Part shown: piece after piece, positions 1-9,334 of the stretch
How positions within the stretch are numbered: the stretch's first letter is position 1
How the letters are laid out: the number at the start of each line of letters is the position of its first letter
NCBI RefSeq assembly: GCF_035582795.1
Contig: NC_134368.1
Span: forward strand, 1,054,001 to 1,118,000
Source of the DNA: Mycteria americana
Lineage: Eukaryota; Chordata; Aves; Ciconiiformes; Ciconiidae
DNA: 64,000 nt
Reading direction: 5' to 3'
Program-made: the position numbers and the translations under genes
Notes under the pieces: generated by a model
What the model was told of the DNA's origin: nothing
Databases searched by the model: none
What the model saw: the letters and a program-made list of their open reading frames with translations, nothing else

Positions 1-478
1 AGGCCTTACGGAGAGATCTGGGCAGAGCAGAGAGCTGGGCTATCGCCAACCGTGTGACGTTTGTCAAGAGCAAGTGCCGGATTCTGCCCCTGGGACGGGG
101 TAATCCCGGGCATACGTCCAAACTGGGGGAGGAGAGGCTGGAGAGCAGCCCCAGGGAACGCGATCGGGGCGTTGGGGTGGATGGCAAGTTGAGCATGAGT
201 CAACGGCGCGCCCTGGTAGCCAAAGGGCCAAGCGTGTCCCGGGGTGCGTCGAGCCCAGCGTAGCGAGCCGGTCGAGGGGGGTGATGGTCCCACTCCACGC
301 TGCGCTGGTGCGGCCCCACCTCGAGCCCTGGGTGCATTTTTGGGGGCCTCAATAGAAGGACATCGAACTATGAGAATCGAACAGGCTCCCCAGGGCAGCG
401 GTCACGCCACCGAGCCCGGCAGAGTTCGAGGAGCATCTGGATGATGCTCGTAGTCATACGGTTTAGGTTTAGGTTGTC
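1..478 (+). mobile_element. CR1: CR1 LINE fragment, RT C-terminus and 3' region
   Basis: A degraded CR1 retrotransposon in plus orientation that runs off the left window edge. In the frame from about 54 the translation reads KCRILPLGRG, then KLGEERLESSPRERD and VDGKLSMSQ. This matches the conserved end of the CR1 reverse transcriptase ORF. It is followed at about 300-370 by DNA equivalent to the 'LVRPHLEY...FW' stretch and a 'KKDIE' remnant. At 435-478 lies the typical CR1 3' tail wording (gatgctcgtagtcatacggt, then a TTTAGGTTTAGG-like piece). The frame is broken and divergence from the usual avian CR1 is clear, so this is an old, dead copy. Its last part appears to resume at about 556-627 after an inserted second CR1 end. 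Confidence 0.85.
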
Positions 479-547
479 AACGAATTACAGAATATTCGGA
501 GTTGGAAGGGACCCATCAGGATCACCGAGTCCAACTCCTGCTCCTCA
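479..547 (-). mobile_element. CR1: CR1 3'-end fragment, inserted in opposite orientation
   Basis: The segment contains the hallmark CR1 complement text ggagttggaagggacccatc followed by aggatcaccgagtccaactc, which is the 3' end of CR1 read on the minus strand. It splits the plus-strand CR1 copy whose 3' tail is at 435-478 and whose terminal piece is at 556-627. About 70 bp is typical of strongly 5'-truncated CR1 insertions. Confidence 0.75.
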
Positions 548-627
548 CCCTGCTCCTCGCCGTGCGATGGGCTCGATGATCCTGATGGGTCCCTTCAACT
601 CGAGATACTCCATGGCTCTATGATTCA
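548..627 (+). mobile_element. CR1: Terminal piece of plus-strand CR1
   Basis: The text at 567-627 (gggctcgatgatcctgatgg, then gtcccttcaactcgagatac, then an ATGGCTCTATGATTCA end) is the CR1 3' terminus in plus orientation, ending in the octamer-like ATTCTATGATT-type tail. It is nearly the reverse complement of 481-545, so the two form a potential hairpin of about 60-bp arms. It probably continues the element at 1-478. Confidence 0.75.
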
Positions 628-1004
628 CCGTTTGTGCAACCCGCAGACAAGCTGGCTTCCTTCCTCCTCCCCGGCCGTTTCATCTTCCTGCAGCCACTTC
701 TCCAGCATCATCTTGGTGACGGCCGTCGGGGAACACCGGCCCTGACTCACCCTGTTTCACAACGCCTCAAACGCCGGCCGCATCCTCTCACCCCCGCGGT
801 CCCGGCAGCTCCAAAGGGGTGAGCACCTCCATCCGACGCCGCTCACGGATTTGGTGGTGCTGTATCCCTGAAAAACTTTATAAAAATTCAGGTGGGAAAC
901 AGAAGACTCAAGGCGTTACAGTCCATACCCACGTCACGTAGGAACGGTGGAGTTGAGTTGACAGAAAAGCAAAGTGCGGCCCAATAAATTAAATGTTATT
1001 ATGA
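628..1004. other. Spacer between CR1 fragments, nothing recognised
   Basis: No gene, RNA or known repeat was recognised. The stretch is less GC-biased than the rest of the window and carries no long open frame with familiar protein content. It may be worn CR1 or other old repeat sequence. Confidence 0.4.
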
Positions 1005-1255
1005 CACCCAAATGTAGAACCATAGAGCCACAGAATATCTGCAGTTGGAAGGGCCCCATCAGGATCATGGAGTCCAGCTCCCTAAAGCTAAAGCACTGAC
1101 ACTGAACCGCACGGCTAAGAGCGGCGTCCAGAGGCTCCTTGAACATTGACGGGCTTGGTGCCGTGACCGCTGCCCTGGGGAGCCTCTTCCAGGGACCGAC
1201 CACCCTCCCGGTGAAGAACCTTTTCCTAACGTCCAGTCTAAGCAGAGAACCTTTA
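1005..1255 (-). mobile_element. CR1: CR1 LINE 3' fragment (minus strand)
   Basis: A 5'-truncated CR1 in minus orientation. It starts with gaaccatagagccacagaat and then the diagnostic 'gttggaagggccccatcagg' and 'atggagtccagctcc' text. It continues with the 'cttgaacattgacgg ... ctgccctggggagcctcttc ... gaccaccctcccggtgaaga' stretch that is the standard CR1 3' UTR read in complement, and ends near the 'ttcctaacgtccagtctaa' text. Divergence is moderate to high, so the copy is old. Together with the fragments at 479-627 this makes three CR1 ends in alternating orientation within 800 bp. Confidence 0.85.
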
Positions 1256-2829
1256 TGGACTGGAAGCCCAACCGAGAAAGGCAGAGTAGAGCTACAGCAC
1301 GGGAGAGCGGAGAAGGATGCTGATGGTGTCTACAGAACGTCAAGGAGAACCGGAGAGGCTGCGGGTCTCATCCAGGGCAGAAAATACAATCGCGGTAACA
1401 GGACAATTCAGTTAATCCCCCCCGAGAGTCGCAAACGTGAAACCAGGTTTGATGCAGAAATGACGCTCGAGGTCCCACGCAGGATCTCTCCCCGCGCCGT
1501 CTCCTCAGCCGAGGACGCGGCTGTCCGTGCATCCTGCTCCGCCGTTCCTGGCCAACGAGCCTCGGCGCGAGCAGGAGGAAACCAGGCGTTGCCGGGGATG
1601 GGGGTCCGGGCTCTGCGGAGCCCCTCAACCACGCTCAGCCCCGCTGCTCCTGCCCGCTCTGGGGCCGGCCGTGTAGACGTGACTCGAGATAACCACCAGA
1701 ACCCAGCTCTGCTGCGGAGCCCACCACGCAGCCCAACCCAGAAGTCTTCTGAACACAAAAGCCACGCAGAAAAGTCCGTTACACTGACACTTAACTAAAG
1801 AGAAGGGCACTTGACTGGGAAAATGTGTTAAAAGAAAATTAAACGGAGCAGCTAAAAGGGCGAGGGCTTGCAGGAGAGGTGGAGAACTCGGAGAAGCGCC
1901 CCTCGGAGAAGACCCTCGGCGGCGGCCCCTCGCCGCCCCGGTGCACCCGGCGCTGCCTCCGATTCAGTGCCGGCAGCCGGCTCTGAGCCGACCGGCAACT
2001 CAGCCGGAGCCCAGGGGGTGCCAGGGATGGGGACGGCACCGGCACCGCAGCTGGTGGCGGCCGAGCCGGGGGGGTCCGTGCCCTGGGGAGGGGGAAGGGG
2101 AAGAGCAGGGGAGGAGGAGGATGGAGGTCTGCCCACCACGGGGCCACCAGCACAGTGCCAGGGGCCGGACCCGTGCCCGAGGGGCGCAGGGGGGGCTGAG
2201 CGGAAACGCGGCCCTGGGCTTTTTGGCAATTCCTCCATTTGCCAGAAAAAGAAGCCATTTCAACACATTTGAAACTATTTCCAGCATCTGCATCACACAC
2301 GATGGTGGTTTGTGCTGAAAAAAAAAAAAAAAAACCAAAAAACAGAAATCCGAAAGTCCTGAAATACCACATCCTGGTGTTTCTGGAGCAGAGCACGGGC
2401 AGCTGGGGGCCCGGGGAGGGTGCAGCGCCGGCACCGGCGAGGTCTGTGCCACGGGCGGTGGTGCCGGGTGTCCCGCCGCAGCACCCGGGGCCGGTGCTGG
2501 GAGGAGCCGGGTGGCCCCGAGCAGCCCCCGCGGTGGCGGTGGGGGTGAGCCTCTCCCTGGGCACAGACCCCCTTTTGGGGTTCACCGCCGGCGGGGATCT
2601 CCAGCCCGTACGGTGCCACCGGGAGGTGCCCGTCACAGCCCCCGGCACGGTCTGGGCACAGGCGGCTTCCCCCGGTGCCGGACGGCAGCTCCCCGCTCCC
2701 GACCCGGCACGGATCCTGCTGGGGTAACGCATCCTGGCCTGGGCATCCGTCCCCATGCCCTCCGTGCGGCTTGCCAGCCGGGCAGGGCGCTGCCGATGTA
2801 ATAGTGACGATAAAAATAAAAATAAAAAT

Positions 2830-2861
<32 letters not shown>

Positions 2862-3400
2862 TAGCAACAACCACAGCCCTTCTCCTCGTCGATAACTGCT
2901 GCCAGCCCCGTTTGAAGGCTGCCTGCCCCCCGGCAGATAAGGAGGGCGAGGGCTGGGAGCCCCCCAGCGCCCGGCACGCCGGGGTGGGTGCACCCCCGGC
3001 CCCGCCAGCACCCACCGGGAGCGGGGAGCCGGTTCCCTCCCGGGATTCGCGGGCTCCCCCCAAGTTTCTGTGTCCGAGGGTGGGAAACACAAATTGCAAT
3101 CGAGACGCGTTTTGGGACGGAAGCAGGGGGCAGGGGCTGGGCATAGGGTGGGGGTCAGGGAGCCCCTGGTCCGGGGCTGGGACACGGCCCCGTGCCCCGC
3201 AGCGGGGGTTGTCCCCAGATGATGCCACTCGAGGCGGGGGGACACGTGTGACGCCCTGGCCGGCAGCAGGAACCGGCACCCACAAGTTGCTGCGGGTGCC
3301 GGGTGCCCGGTTCCCTTTCCTGGCGCTCGGGGCTGCCATCGCCAACGTGCGCCGAGGCTCTGCCGGGAAGCGGCTCCCGGTGCCGGGCTGGCTGCCGGCG
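1256..3400. other. Upstream intergenic DNA of the lectin gene
   Basis: No gene was recognised. Features are a poly-A run at about 2320-2340 and a simple A/T-rich array at 2811-2872. From about 1900 onward the DNA is GC-rich with CpGs and probably includes the lectin promoter directly before 3401. Long open frames here, including the one of more than 900 codons on the minus strand running into 1839-4652, are products of GC bias and minisatellites rather than genes. Confidence 0.5.
2811..2872. repeat. A-rich simple repeat, (AAAAT)n then (AAT)n
   Basis: Four or so copies of ATAAAA-type units run into about nine AAT triplets. It is an isolated AT island in a strongly GC-rich region. The A-rich polarity could be the tail of a lost retrotransposon, but no body was recognised beside it. 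Confidence 0.85.
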
Positions 3401-5913
3401 ATGGCCGCGGCAGGGCCGGACCTGTACGAGAGCCTGCAGATCCGCTACCCACCCAGCCCCGCTCGAGGTAAGCCCTGCCCGGCCGGGACGAGCGGGCAGG
3501 AGCGGGCAGCGGGCTGAGCCCCTTCCATCCCCAGCCCGGCTCCGCTGCCCGCAGTGCCGGGGTCCCGCGGGGGGCTCGGCCCCGGCTCAGGCACCTCCGG
3601 CCTCTCTGCCGCAGCGCCCAGGTCCCCTCCGGCCGCGTCCCGCTGCACGCTGAGCGCCGTCCTGGCCATGGGCACGGCGGCGGTCCTGGTGCTGGGGGCC
3701 ACCCTGGCGGCCCTCGTCGCCCTGCGTAAGTGCCGCCGAGGGGGAGGCGGTGACGCCTGGCAGGGGCCGGCGGCGGGCAGCCCTGGCACGGCGCTGACCT
3801 CCTGCCCTGCCCTTCGCAGAGTTGCGGGGCCAGGCAGAACTGCGGGCAGCGCAGGCAGAGCTGGCGGCAGTGGCGGCCCTGCTGCTGCCTGACTCCAACG
3901 GTGAGTGGGACCCTGGGGCTGCCCCCGGTACCCCAGCCCCTGCCCGCAGCCCCTGCCCGCAGCCCCTGTCCTCCAGCCCCTGCCCGCAGCCCCTGCCCAC
4001 AGCCCCTGCCCACAGCCCCTGTCCTCCAGCCCCTGCCCACAGCCCCTGCCCTCCAGCCCCTGCCCACAGCCCCTGCCCGCAGCCCCTGCCCACAGCCCCT
4101 GCCCTCCAGCCCCTGTCCTCCAGCCCCTGCCCGCAGCCCCTGCCCTCCAGCCCCTGCCCTCCAGCCCCTGCCCGCAGCCCCTGCCCTCCAGCCCCTGCCC
4201 GCAGCCCCTGCCCTCCAGCCCCTGCCCACAGCCCCTGCCCACAGCCCCTGCCCACAGCCCCTGTCCTCCAGCCCCTGCCCGCAGCCCCTGCCCACAGCCC
4301 CTGCCCTCCAGCCCCTGCCCACAGCCCCTGCCCGCAGCCCCTGCCCACAGCCCCTGCCCACAGCCCCTGCCCGCAGCCCCTGCCCTCCAGCCCCTGCCCA
4401 CAGCCCCTGCCCGCAGCCCCTGCCCACAGCCCCTGCCCGCAGCCCCTGCCCTCCAGCCCCTGCCCGCAGCCCCTGCCCACAGCCCCTGCCCGCAGCCCCT
4501 GCCTGCGGTGTCGGGCAGGCCGCTGCCAGCTCCTCTCCCTGACCCCGTGGCAGGTCCCCGGAGCCCCAGCGAGAGCTCGGCAGCGGCGCAGAAGCGAAAG
4601 GAGCAGCTCGGTAACGTCCCTGGGGGGGGGGCGGGGGGGTGACACCCATCATCCCCGGGCCGCCCCGGCCCCCCCGGCCCTGGCAGCCGGCACCCCGGCC
4701 CCACGGCTGCCCGCTCCCCAGGGCGGTGGCTGCAGGGGCTGTCCCTGGGCTGGCGGTACCACCGGGGGAAGATCTACTACTTCTCGGCCGAGCAGAAGCC
4801 CTGGGGCGAGGCGGAGGCCGCCTGCCGCTCCACGCGCTCCCACCTCGCCTCCATCACCGGCCCCGAGGAGCAGGTGGGTGCGCGGGGCTGCGGCGCCCAT
4901 CGCCGGCCCCTCCTGCCTGCCCTGCCCTGCTGCTGCCGGCTCCCGCGCACCCTCCTGCCCCTGTCCCCTGCTGCCCACGTCCCCTCCTGCCCACGTCCCC
5001 TCCTGCCCCTGTCCCCTCCTGCCCCTGCCCCCTCCTGCCCCTGTCCCCTCCTGCCCATGTCCCCTCCTGCCCGCGTCCCCTCCTGCCCATGTCCCCTCCT
5101 GCCCCTGTCCCCTCCTGCCCCTGTCCCCTCCTGCCCATGTCCCCTCCTGCCCGCGTCCCCTCCTGCCCATGTCCCCTCCTGCCCCTGTCCCCTCCTGCCC
5201 ATGTCCCCTCCTGCCCACGTCCCCTCCTGCCCCTGTCCCCTCCCGCCCCTGTCCCCTCCTGCCCACGTCCCCTCCTGCCCCTGTCCCCTGCTGCCCCTGT
5301 CCCCTCCCGCCCCTGTCCCCTGCTGCCCCTGTCCCCTCCTGCCCACGTCCCCTCCCGCCCCTGTCCCCTCCTGCCCGCGTCCCCTCCTGCGTATGTCCCC
5401 TCCTGCCCCTGTCCCCTCCTGCCCCTGTCCCCTCCTGCCCACGTCCCCTCCTGCCCACGTCCCCTCCTGCCCCTGTCCCCTCCTGCCCACGTCCCCTCCC
5501 GCCCCTGCCCCCTCCTGCCCGTGCCCCTGCCCACGCCCCCTGCCCGCACCCCGTGCCCGTCCCGCAGGACTACCTGGCGCGGGAGACGAGGGGGGGATCC
5601 TACTGGATCGGGCTGGTGGCCACGGGCCCCGAGGGCTCCTGGCGCTGGGTGGACGGGGCCAACTACTCCCAGGCCCAGAGGTGAGTGGGGCTACGGGGGG
5701 GACGGAGGCACCGGCACCCCCGGCACCCCCCCGCTGACCCCGCTCTGCCCCGGCAGTTTCTGGGCGGCGGGGCAGCCGGACGGCACGGACCACGGGCAGT
5801 GGGGCCGGGAGGGCTGCGCCCAGATCCACGCCGTGGGCAACGGCCTCTGGAACGACCATAACTGCAACTTCACCTTCCCCTGGATCTGCAAGAGGGACCT
5901 GAGCGCGTCCTGA
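3401..5913 (+). CDS. Type II membrane C-type lectin, QPD (galactose-type) carbohydrate site
   Basis: Seven exons join in phase to a 245-residue protein: 3401-3467, 3615-3725, 3820-3900, 4554-4610, 4722-4873, 5568-5680, 5757-5913. Seen: a short cytosolic tail with DLYESL (Tyr9, a YxxL motif); one membrane segment, residues about 35-59; a leucine/alanine/glutamine stalk, about 60-105, likely coiled coil; and a C-type lectin domain from about 106 to the end. The domain has WIGL, WVDG, QPD at 200-202, Glu212, WND at 225-227 and the disulfide cysteines Cys140, Cys214, Cys230 and Cys238. Three exons encode the domain, the usual layout for type II receptors. Family knowledge: QPD plus WND binds calcium and galactose/GalNAc-like sugars, as in ASGR and CLEC10A. 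The N-terminal extra cysteine pair of long-form domains is absent. ATTAAA follows at 6123. The exact orthologue is uncertain (ASGR/CD209/CLEC4-like), so no symbol is given. Confidence 0.88.
3944..4505. repeat. Minisatellite in lectin intron 3, 13-14 bp unit
   Basis: About 40 tandem copies of cagcccctgccc plus a variable last one or two bases (g, a or tc) fill the intron between exon 3 and exon 4. They create several long pseudo-open frames on both strands (Pro-rich on plus, Gly-rich on minus). Confidence 0.95.
4960..5535. repeat. Minisatellite in lectin intron 5, about 16 bp unit
   Basis: Roughly 35 copies of a gtcccctcctgcccac-like unit, with c/a/g variants at two positions, fill the intron between exons 5 and 6. 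The unit differs from that of the intron 3 array, so the two arrays arose separately in one small gene. Confidence 0.95.
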
Positions 5914-6122
5914 CGCCCCGCCGCCGGACCCGCCGCCGGACCCGCTGCCAGCCCGCTCGCCCCACGCACGCGTGCCAAACGAGCCCCCATGGACCTCCGC
6001 TCCCCCCTGCGGCGGGGCAGCTCCCGAGCGAGCGCCTGTGCCACGCCGCCGCCGCCGATGCTCCGGGCCCTGGTGCCGTCCCGGCACTGCCCCCCGCGCC
6101 GAGAGCCCTTTGCTCGGCTCTG

Positions 6123-6128
6123 ATTAAA
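6123..6128 (+). promoter_or_regulatory. Polyadenylation signal ATTAAA of the lectin gene
   Basis: ATTAAA lies 210 bases after the lectin stop codon in a short 3' UTR. It is the common variant of AATAAA. A C/T- and G-rich stretch follows, as expected for a cleavage region. Confidence 0.7.
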
Positions 6129-7135
6129 CTGCGCCCGCTGCACCTCCTCCGCTGCCTCTCCGAGGGGGGGTTGGCTCCATCGCCCCCGCAGCCCCCCGCA
6201 CGCGGCGAGCTCCCCCCCAGCCCGGCCCTGCCCGCCTTGGGGACCTTCGCTGGCATCACCCGCAGTGCCACGGCTCTCGTGCCGTGGGGGTCCCACGGAT
6301 CCAGCCCCTCGCCCCGCGAGCGCGGCGGGAGGGGGCACCGGGACCCCCCTGCGCCCGCAGCCCCCGCCGGCGTGCCTGGCGGGATCCCAGCCGGCATCGC
6401 GGCCTCAGGGACCCACCGCAGCTGAAGCCCGGCACCGCCGATGCCCAGTGCCGCTCCCCGGGCGCTTCAGCTTTACCGGTGCGGTTATGGGGGGAAGCGT
6501 TTTGGGGTCCGGCCCCCCCCCCCCCCCCGGCAGCCCCTCCGCAGGGCCGGGTGGGTCAGTGCCGGCTCCTGCCACCTCCCAGGGTGTCACACGCGTCCCC
6601 CCCCACCCTGAGCGGCGGCATCTGGGGACAACGAACCCCCCCGTGCCGGGCACAGGGCCGTGTCCTGCCCCGCCGCCTGTTTATTTAATCCACCCCCGTG
6701 ACCCCGATGCACCCCGCCGGCTGCCCCGTCCCCCCCGGGGTCCCTCCTGTCCCGGGGTGACAGACCCCCGCCTCCAGCCGTCTGTCCCCCAGCAGAGGGG
6801 ACCTGCGCTGCCCGCGGCCGCTGCTCCCCCACCGGGGACCCCCCGCCCGCCCCGAAGCACCCGGCCGGGGAGACCCCAAGCCGGGGTCCCTCGCGCGGAG
6901 GGGACGGAGGTGCCCAGCGCCCGTCCGTCCCTCGAGCTGGCAGGTGGGAGGTTTGCAGAACCCCCCGGGGGAGAACCATCTCTTTTAACGCCCATTTACG
7001 GCCCCGCGGAGCCATCGCCCACTGCCGCGTGGATGCCGCGTGGATCCATCGGGAGCTGCCGGCTATTAGCCCGCCCGCGACGGCATCCGGGGGGATAAAC
7101 GGATTAAAAACCTGCTCTTTGCTGGCTCGTTGCTC
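6129..7135. other. Intergenic DNA between the converging lectin and AP5S1 3' ends
   Basis: GC-rich, with a 20-base poly-C run near 6511-6530. No gene or known repeat was recognised. The lectin ends on the left and AP5S1 ends on the right, so this is a tail-to-tail spacer. Confidence 0.5.
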
Positions 7136-7141
7136 TTTATT
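7136..7141 (-). promoter_or_regulatory. AP5S1: Polyadenylation signal AATAAA of AP5S1
   Basis: TTTATT on the plus strand is a canonical AATAAA on the minus strand, 115 bases beyond the AP5S1 stop codon. Confidence 0.75.
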
Positions 7142-7255
7142 CCTGAGCCGCTTTTCCCGTCCGTCCCGCTGGGGTTTGGCGACCGTCTCGGATCCCTCCC
7201 TCGTCTCTCTCCCCGAAATACCGGCGGGGTGCCGGGCAGGGATGCCGGCTGTAGC

Positions 7256-8983
7256 TCAACGGGACGCCTTGGCGCCCGTCTCCCGGTCCATCGCCTGGAG
7301 GAAACGTTCGTTGAGGAAAAGCATCTGGCCGTGGGGCAGGAGCCGATCGAGGAGGAGGTCGGCGGTCTCGGGTCGGAGCAGGACGTCGGCGCCGGGGCCG
7401 AGGAGGCGCAGGGAAGCGAGGAGGCGGGGGGCCAGGCGGCGCAGGGTGATTTCGGCCAACGAGAGATTCTCTTGGGGGTCACAAACCAAGGCGAAGGCGA
7501 GGGCCAAAACCGATAGCCAGGCTACCGTCACCCGTTCGGGGAAGGGGTCCCCGGGGGGCAGCTGGAAAAATCCCCCCGGGGCGTCTTGCAGGGACATCGG
7601 CTCATCGGGGAGCTGGGGGAGTTGGGGGGAGGACGGGCACCCCGAGGACGACTGAAGCAGCCGGCACTGGGAGGCCACTTGCCTGGGAGAGAAGGGGGGA
7701 CCCCCGTGTTAAGACCCCCCACACCATTCAGGGACAGGGTGACCCTCTCTGTTGGGGGGCCAGGGCTCGGCGGGACCCCCGGGGCCGTGGTCCCACGGCC
7801 CCGGGGGTCCCGCCGAGCCCTGGCCCCCCAAAAGGGGGCTGTCACAGTTCTGGGGGGCCCACTGAGCGCAGAACCCCCCAGGAAGGGGGTGTCACCGCCT
7901 TGGGGGTCCCGCAAAGCCCAGGAGCCCCCCCCCCCCTAAAGAGGGGGTATCATGGCCCCGGGGGTCCCAGGCAGAAGGGGGGGGGGGTATCATGGCCCCG
8001 GGGGTCCCAATGAGCCCAGCTTCTCCCCCCCCCCCTCCCCCAAAGCAAGGGGGTATCATGAGCATGGGGGTCCCAGGGAGAGGGAGGGGGTGACATGGCC
8101 CTGGGGGTCCCGATGACCCTGGGGCTGATGGGGGGGGGGTGCCACAACGCTGGGGGTCCCGGGGGGGGGTGCTCACGGTCCCAGGGGTCCCACTGGGCAC
8201 AGCATCCATCCCCAGGAAGGGGGGTCCCAGGGAGGGGCTGGCACTGCCCTGGGGGTCCCGGGCGGGGGTGCTCGCGGTCCCAGCACCCCCAGGAAGGGGG
8301 GTCCTGGGGATGGGGTGCCACAACCCTGGGGGTCCCGGGGGGAATGGTCACGGTCCCGGGGGTCCCAGCACCCCCAGGAAGGGGGTCCCAGGGAGGGGCT
8401 GGCACTGCCCTGGGGGTCCCGCCAAGTCCAACCCCCCCCCAAAAAAGGGGTGTCACAGCCCTGGGGGTCCCGATGATGCTGGGGCTGATGGGGGGGGGGG
8501 TGCCACAACCCTGGGGGTCCCGGGGGGGTGGTCACGGTCCCAGGGGTCCCAGTGGGCCCAGCATCCCCAGGAAGGGGGGTCCCAGGGAGGGGCTGGCACT
8601 GCCCTGGGGGTCCCGGGGGGGTGCTCGCGGTCCCAGCACCCCCAGGAAGGGGGGTCCCAGGGAGGGGGTGCCACAACCCTGGGGGTCCCGGGGGGGTGGT
8701 CACGGTCCCAGGGGTCCCGGGGGTCCCAGCACCCCCAGGAAGGGGGGTCCCAGGGAGGGGCTGGCACGGCCCGGGGGCCGGGGTGTCGCGGGTACCTGGC
8801 CACGGCCAGCAGCTGCTCCTTGCGGCGGAGGCGCTGCCGGGGGGGGTCCCCGGGGGCCGGGGGGGTCCCGGGGGGGGTCCCGAAGGTGCGCGCGTACAGC
8901 ACGCGGCAGGGGGCGGGGCCCGGGGGGGCGGGGCCGGGGGGGTCCGGCCCGCCCAGCGCCAGCAGCAGAACCGCCCGCACCAT
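7256..8983 (-). CDS. AP5S1: AP-5 complex subunit sigma-1
   Basis: Two coding exons, 8983-8796 and 7682-7256, join in phase 2 to 204 residues (human about 200). The start is MVRAVLLLALGG, followed by a proline-rich variable loop, PCRVLYARTFG and LRRKEQLLAVAR. Exon 2 continues with RQVASQCRLLQ, then VTVAWLSVLALAFALV and the C-terminal LPHGQMLFLNERFLQAMDRE. These blocks align with human AP5S1 at the same places. Known role: the small subunit of the AP-5 adaptor (with zeta, beta and mu), acting with the SPG11/SPG15 partners on late endosomes and lysosomes. The start at 8983 is supported by the conserved MV(R/H)A opening and a GCACCATGG-type context. The single intron is filled with a G-rich minisatellite. 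The gene lies head-on behind CDC25B on the same strand, as in human. Confidence 0.95.
7740..8780. repeat. G-rich minisatellite filling the AP5S1 intron
   Basis: About 30-60 bp units built from 'ctgggggtcccgggggg', 'tggtcacggtcccaggggtc' and 'cccaggaaggggggtcccag' are repeated many times in changing order. The non-template strand is full of G runs, so R-loops or G-quadruplexes are plausible. Confidence 0.9.
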
Positions 8984-9004
8984 GGCAACGCCGCCGCGAC
9001 CCCG

Positions 9005-9265
9005 GCCCGCCGCCCGTCACGTGGGACGGGCGGGAGGACTCGGCCCGCCCCTCCGCCCGCTGCTATTGGTCAGCGGCGGTGCCGGGAGTCCCGCTCGGAT
9101 TGGCGGAGCGGGCGGGAGGGCGGTGGTTGGGCGGCGGGGAAGGGAGCGGCGGCGGCGATTGGTGGGCGCTGGGAGGGGGCGGGGAGTTTGGCGGCTACCC
9201 CCTGCACGTGATCCGCTTGGCGGTGATTGGCCAAGGCTTACGCGGGCGGCACGCTGATTGGCGGA
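9005..9265 (-). promoter_or_regulatory. AP5S1: AP5S1 CpG promoter with five CCAAT boxes and two CACGTG sites
   Basis: Five ATTGG motifs (CCAAT on the AP5S1 strand) start at 9065, 9099, 9158, 9226 and 9257. CACGTG palindromes lie at 9018-9023 (in GTCACGTGGG) and 9205-9210. There is no TATA box. The block is dense in CpG and GGGCGG and lies directly upstream of the start at 8983. NF-Y binds CCAAT, and TFEB/MITF/USF factors bind CACGTG. The position as promoter is inferred from location and motifs. Confidence 0.75.
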
Positions 9266-9334
9266 TAGGGGCTGATGGGCGGGGTATAGGAGGAGGAAGT
9301 ACGGCCTGAGAGGGGTGACAGGGCCTTGGGGGGG

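Noticed and set aside
1839-4652. 937-codon open frame on the minus strand
   Set aside because: It crosses the real lectin exons on the other strand. Most of its length is Gly/Arg/Ala repeat from the intron 3 minisatellite, with no domain.
3822-5684. 620-codon Pro-rich frame on the plus strand
   Set aside because: It starts in lectin exon 3 and reads through intron minisatellites. Splice sites and the conserved lectin exons explain the locus better.
8095-9309. 404-codon Gly-rich plus-strand frame over the AP5S1 intron and promoter
   Set aside because: It is translation of the G-rich minisatellite, antisense to AP5S1.
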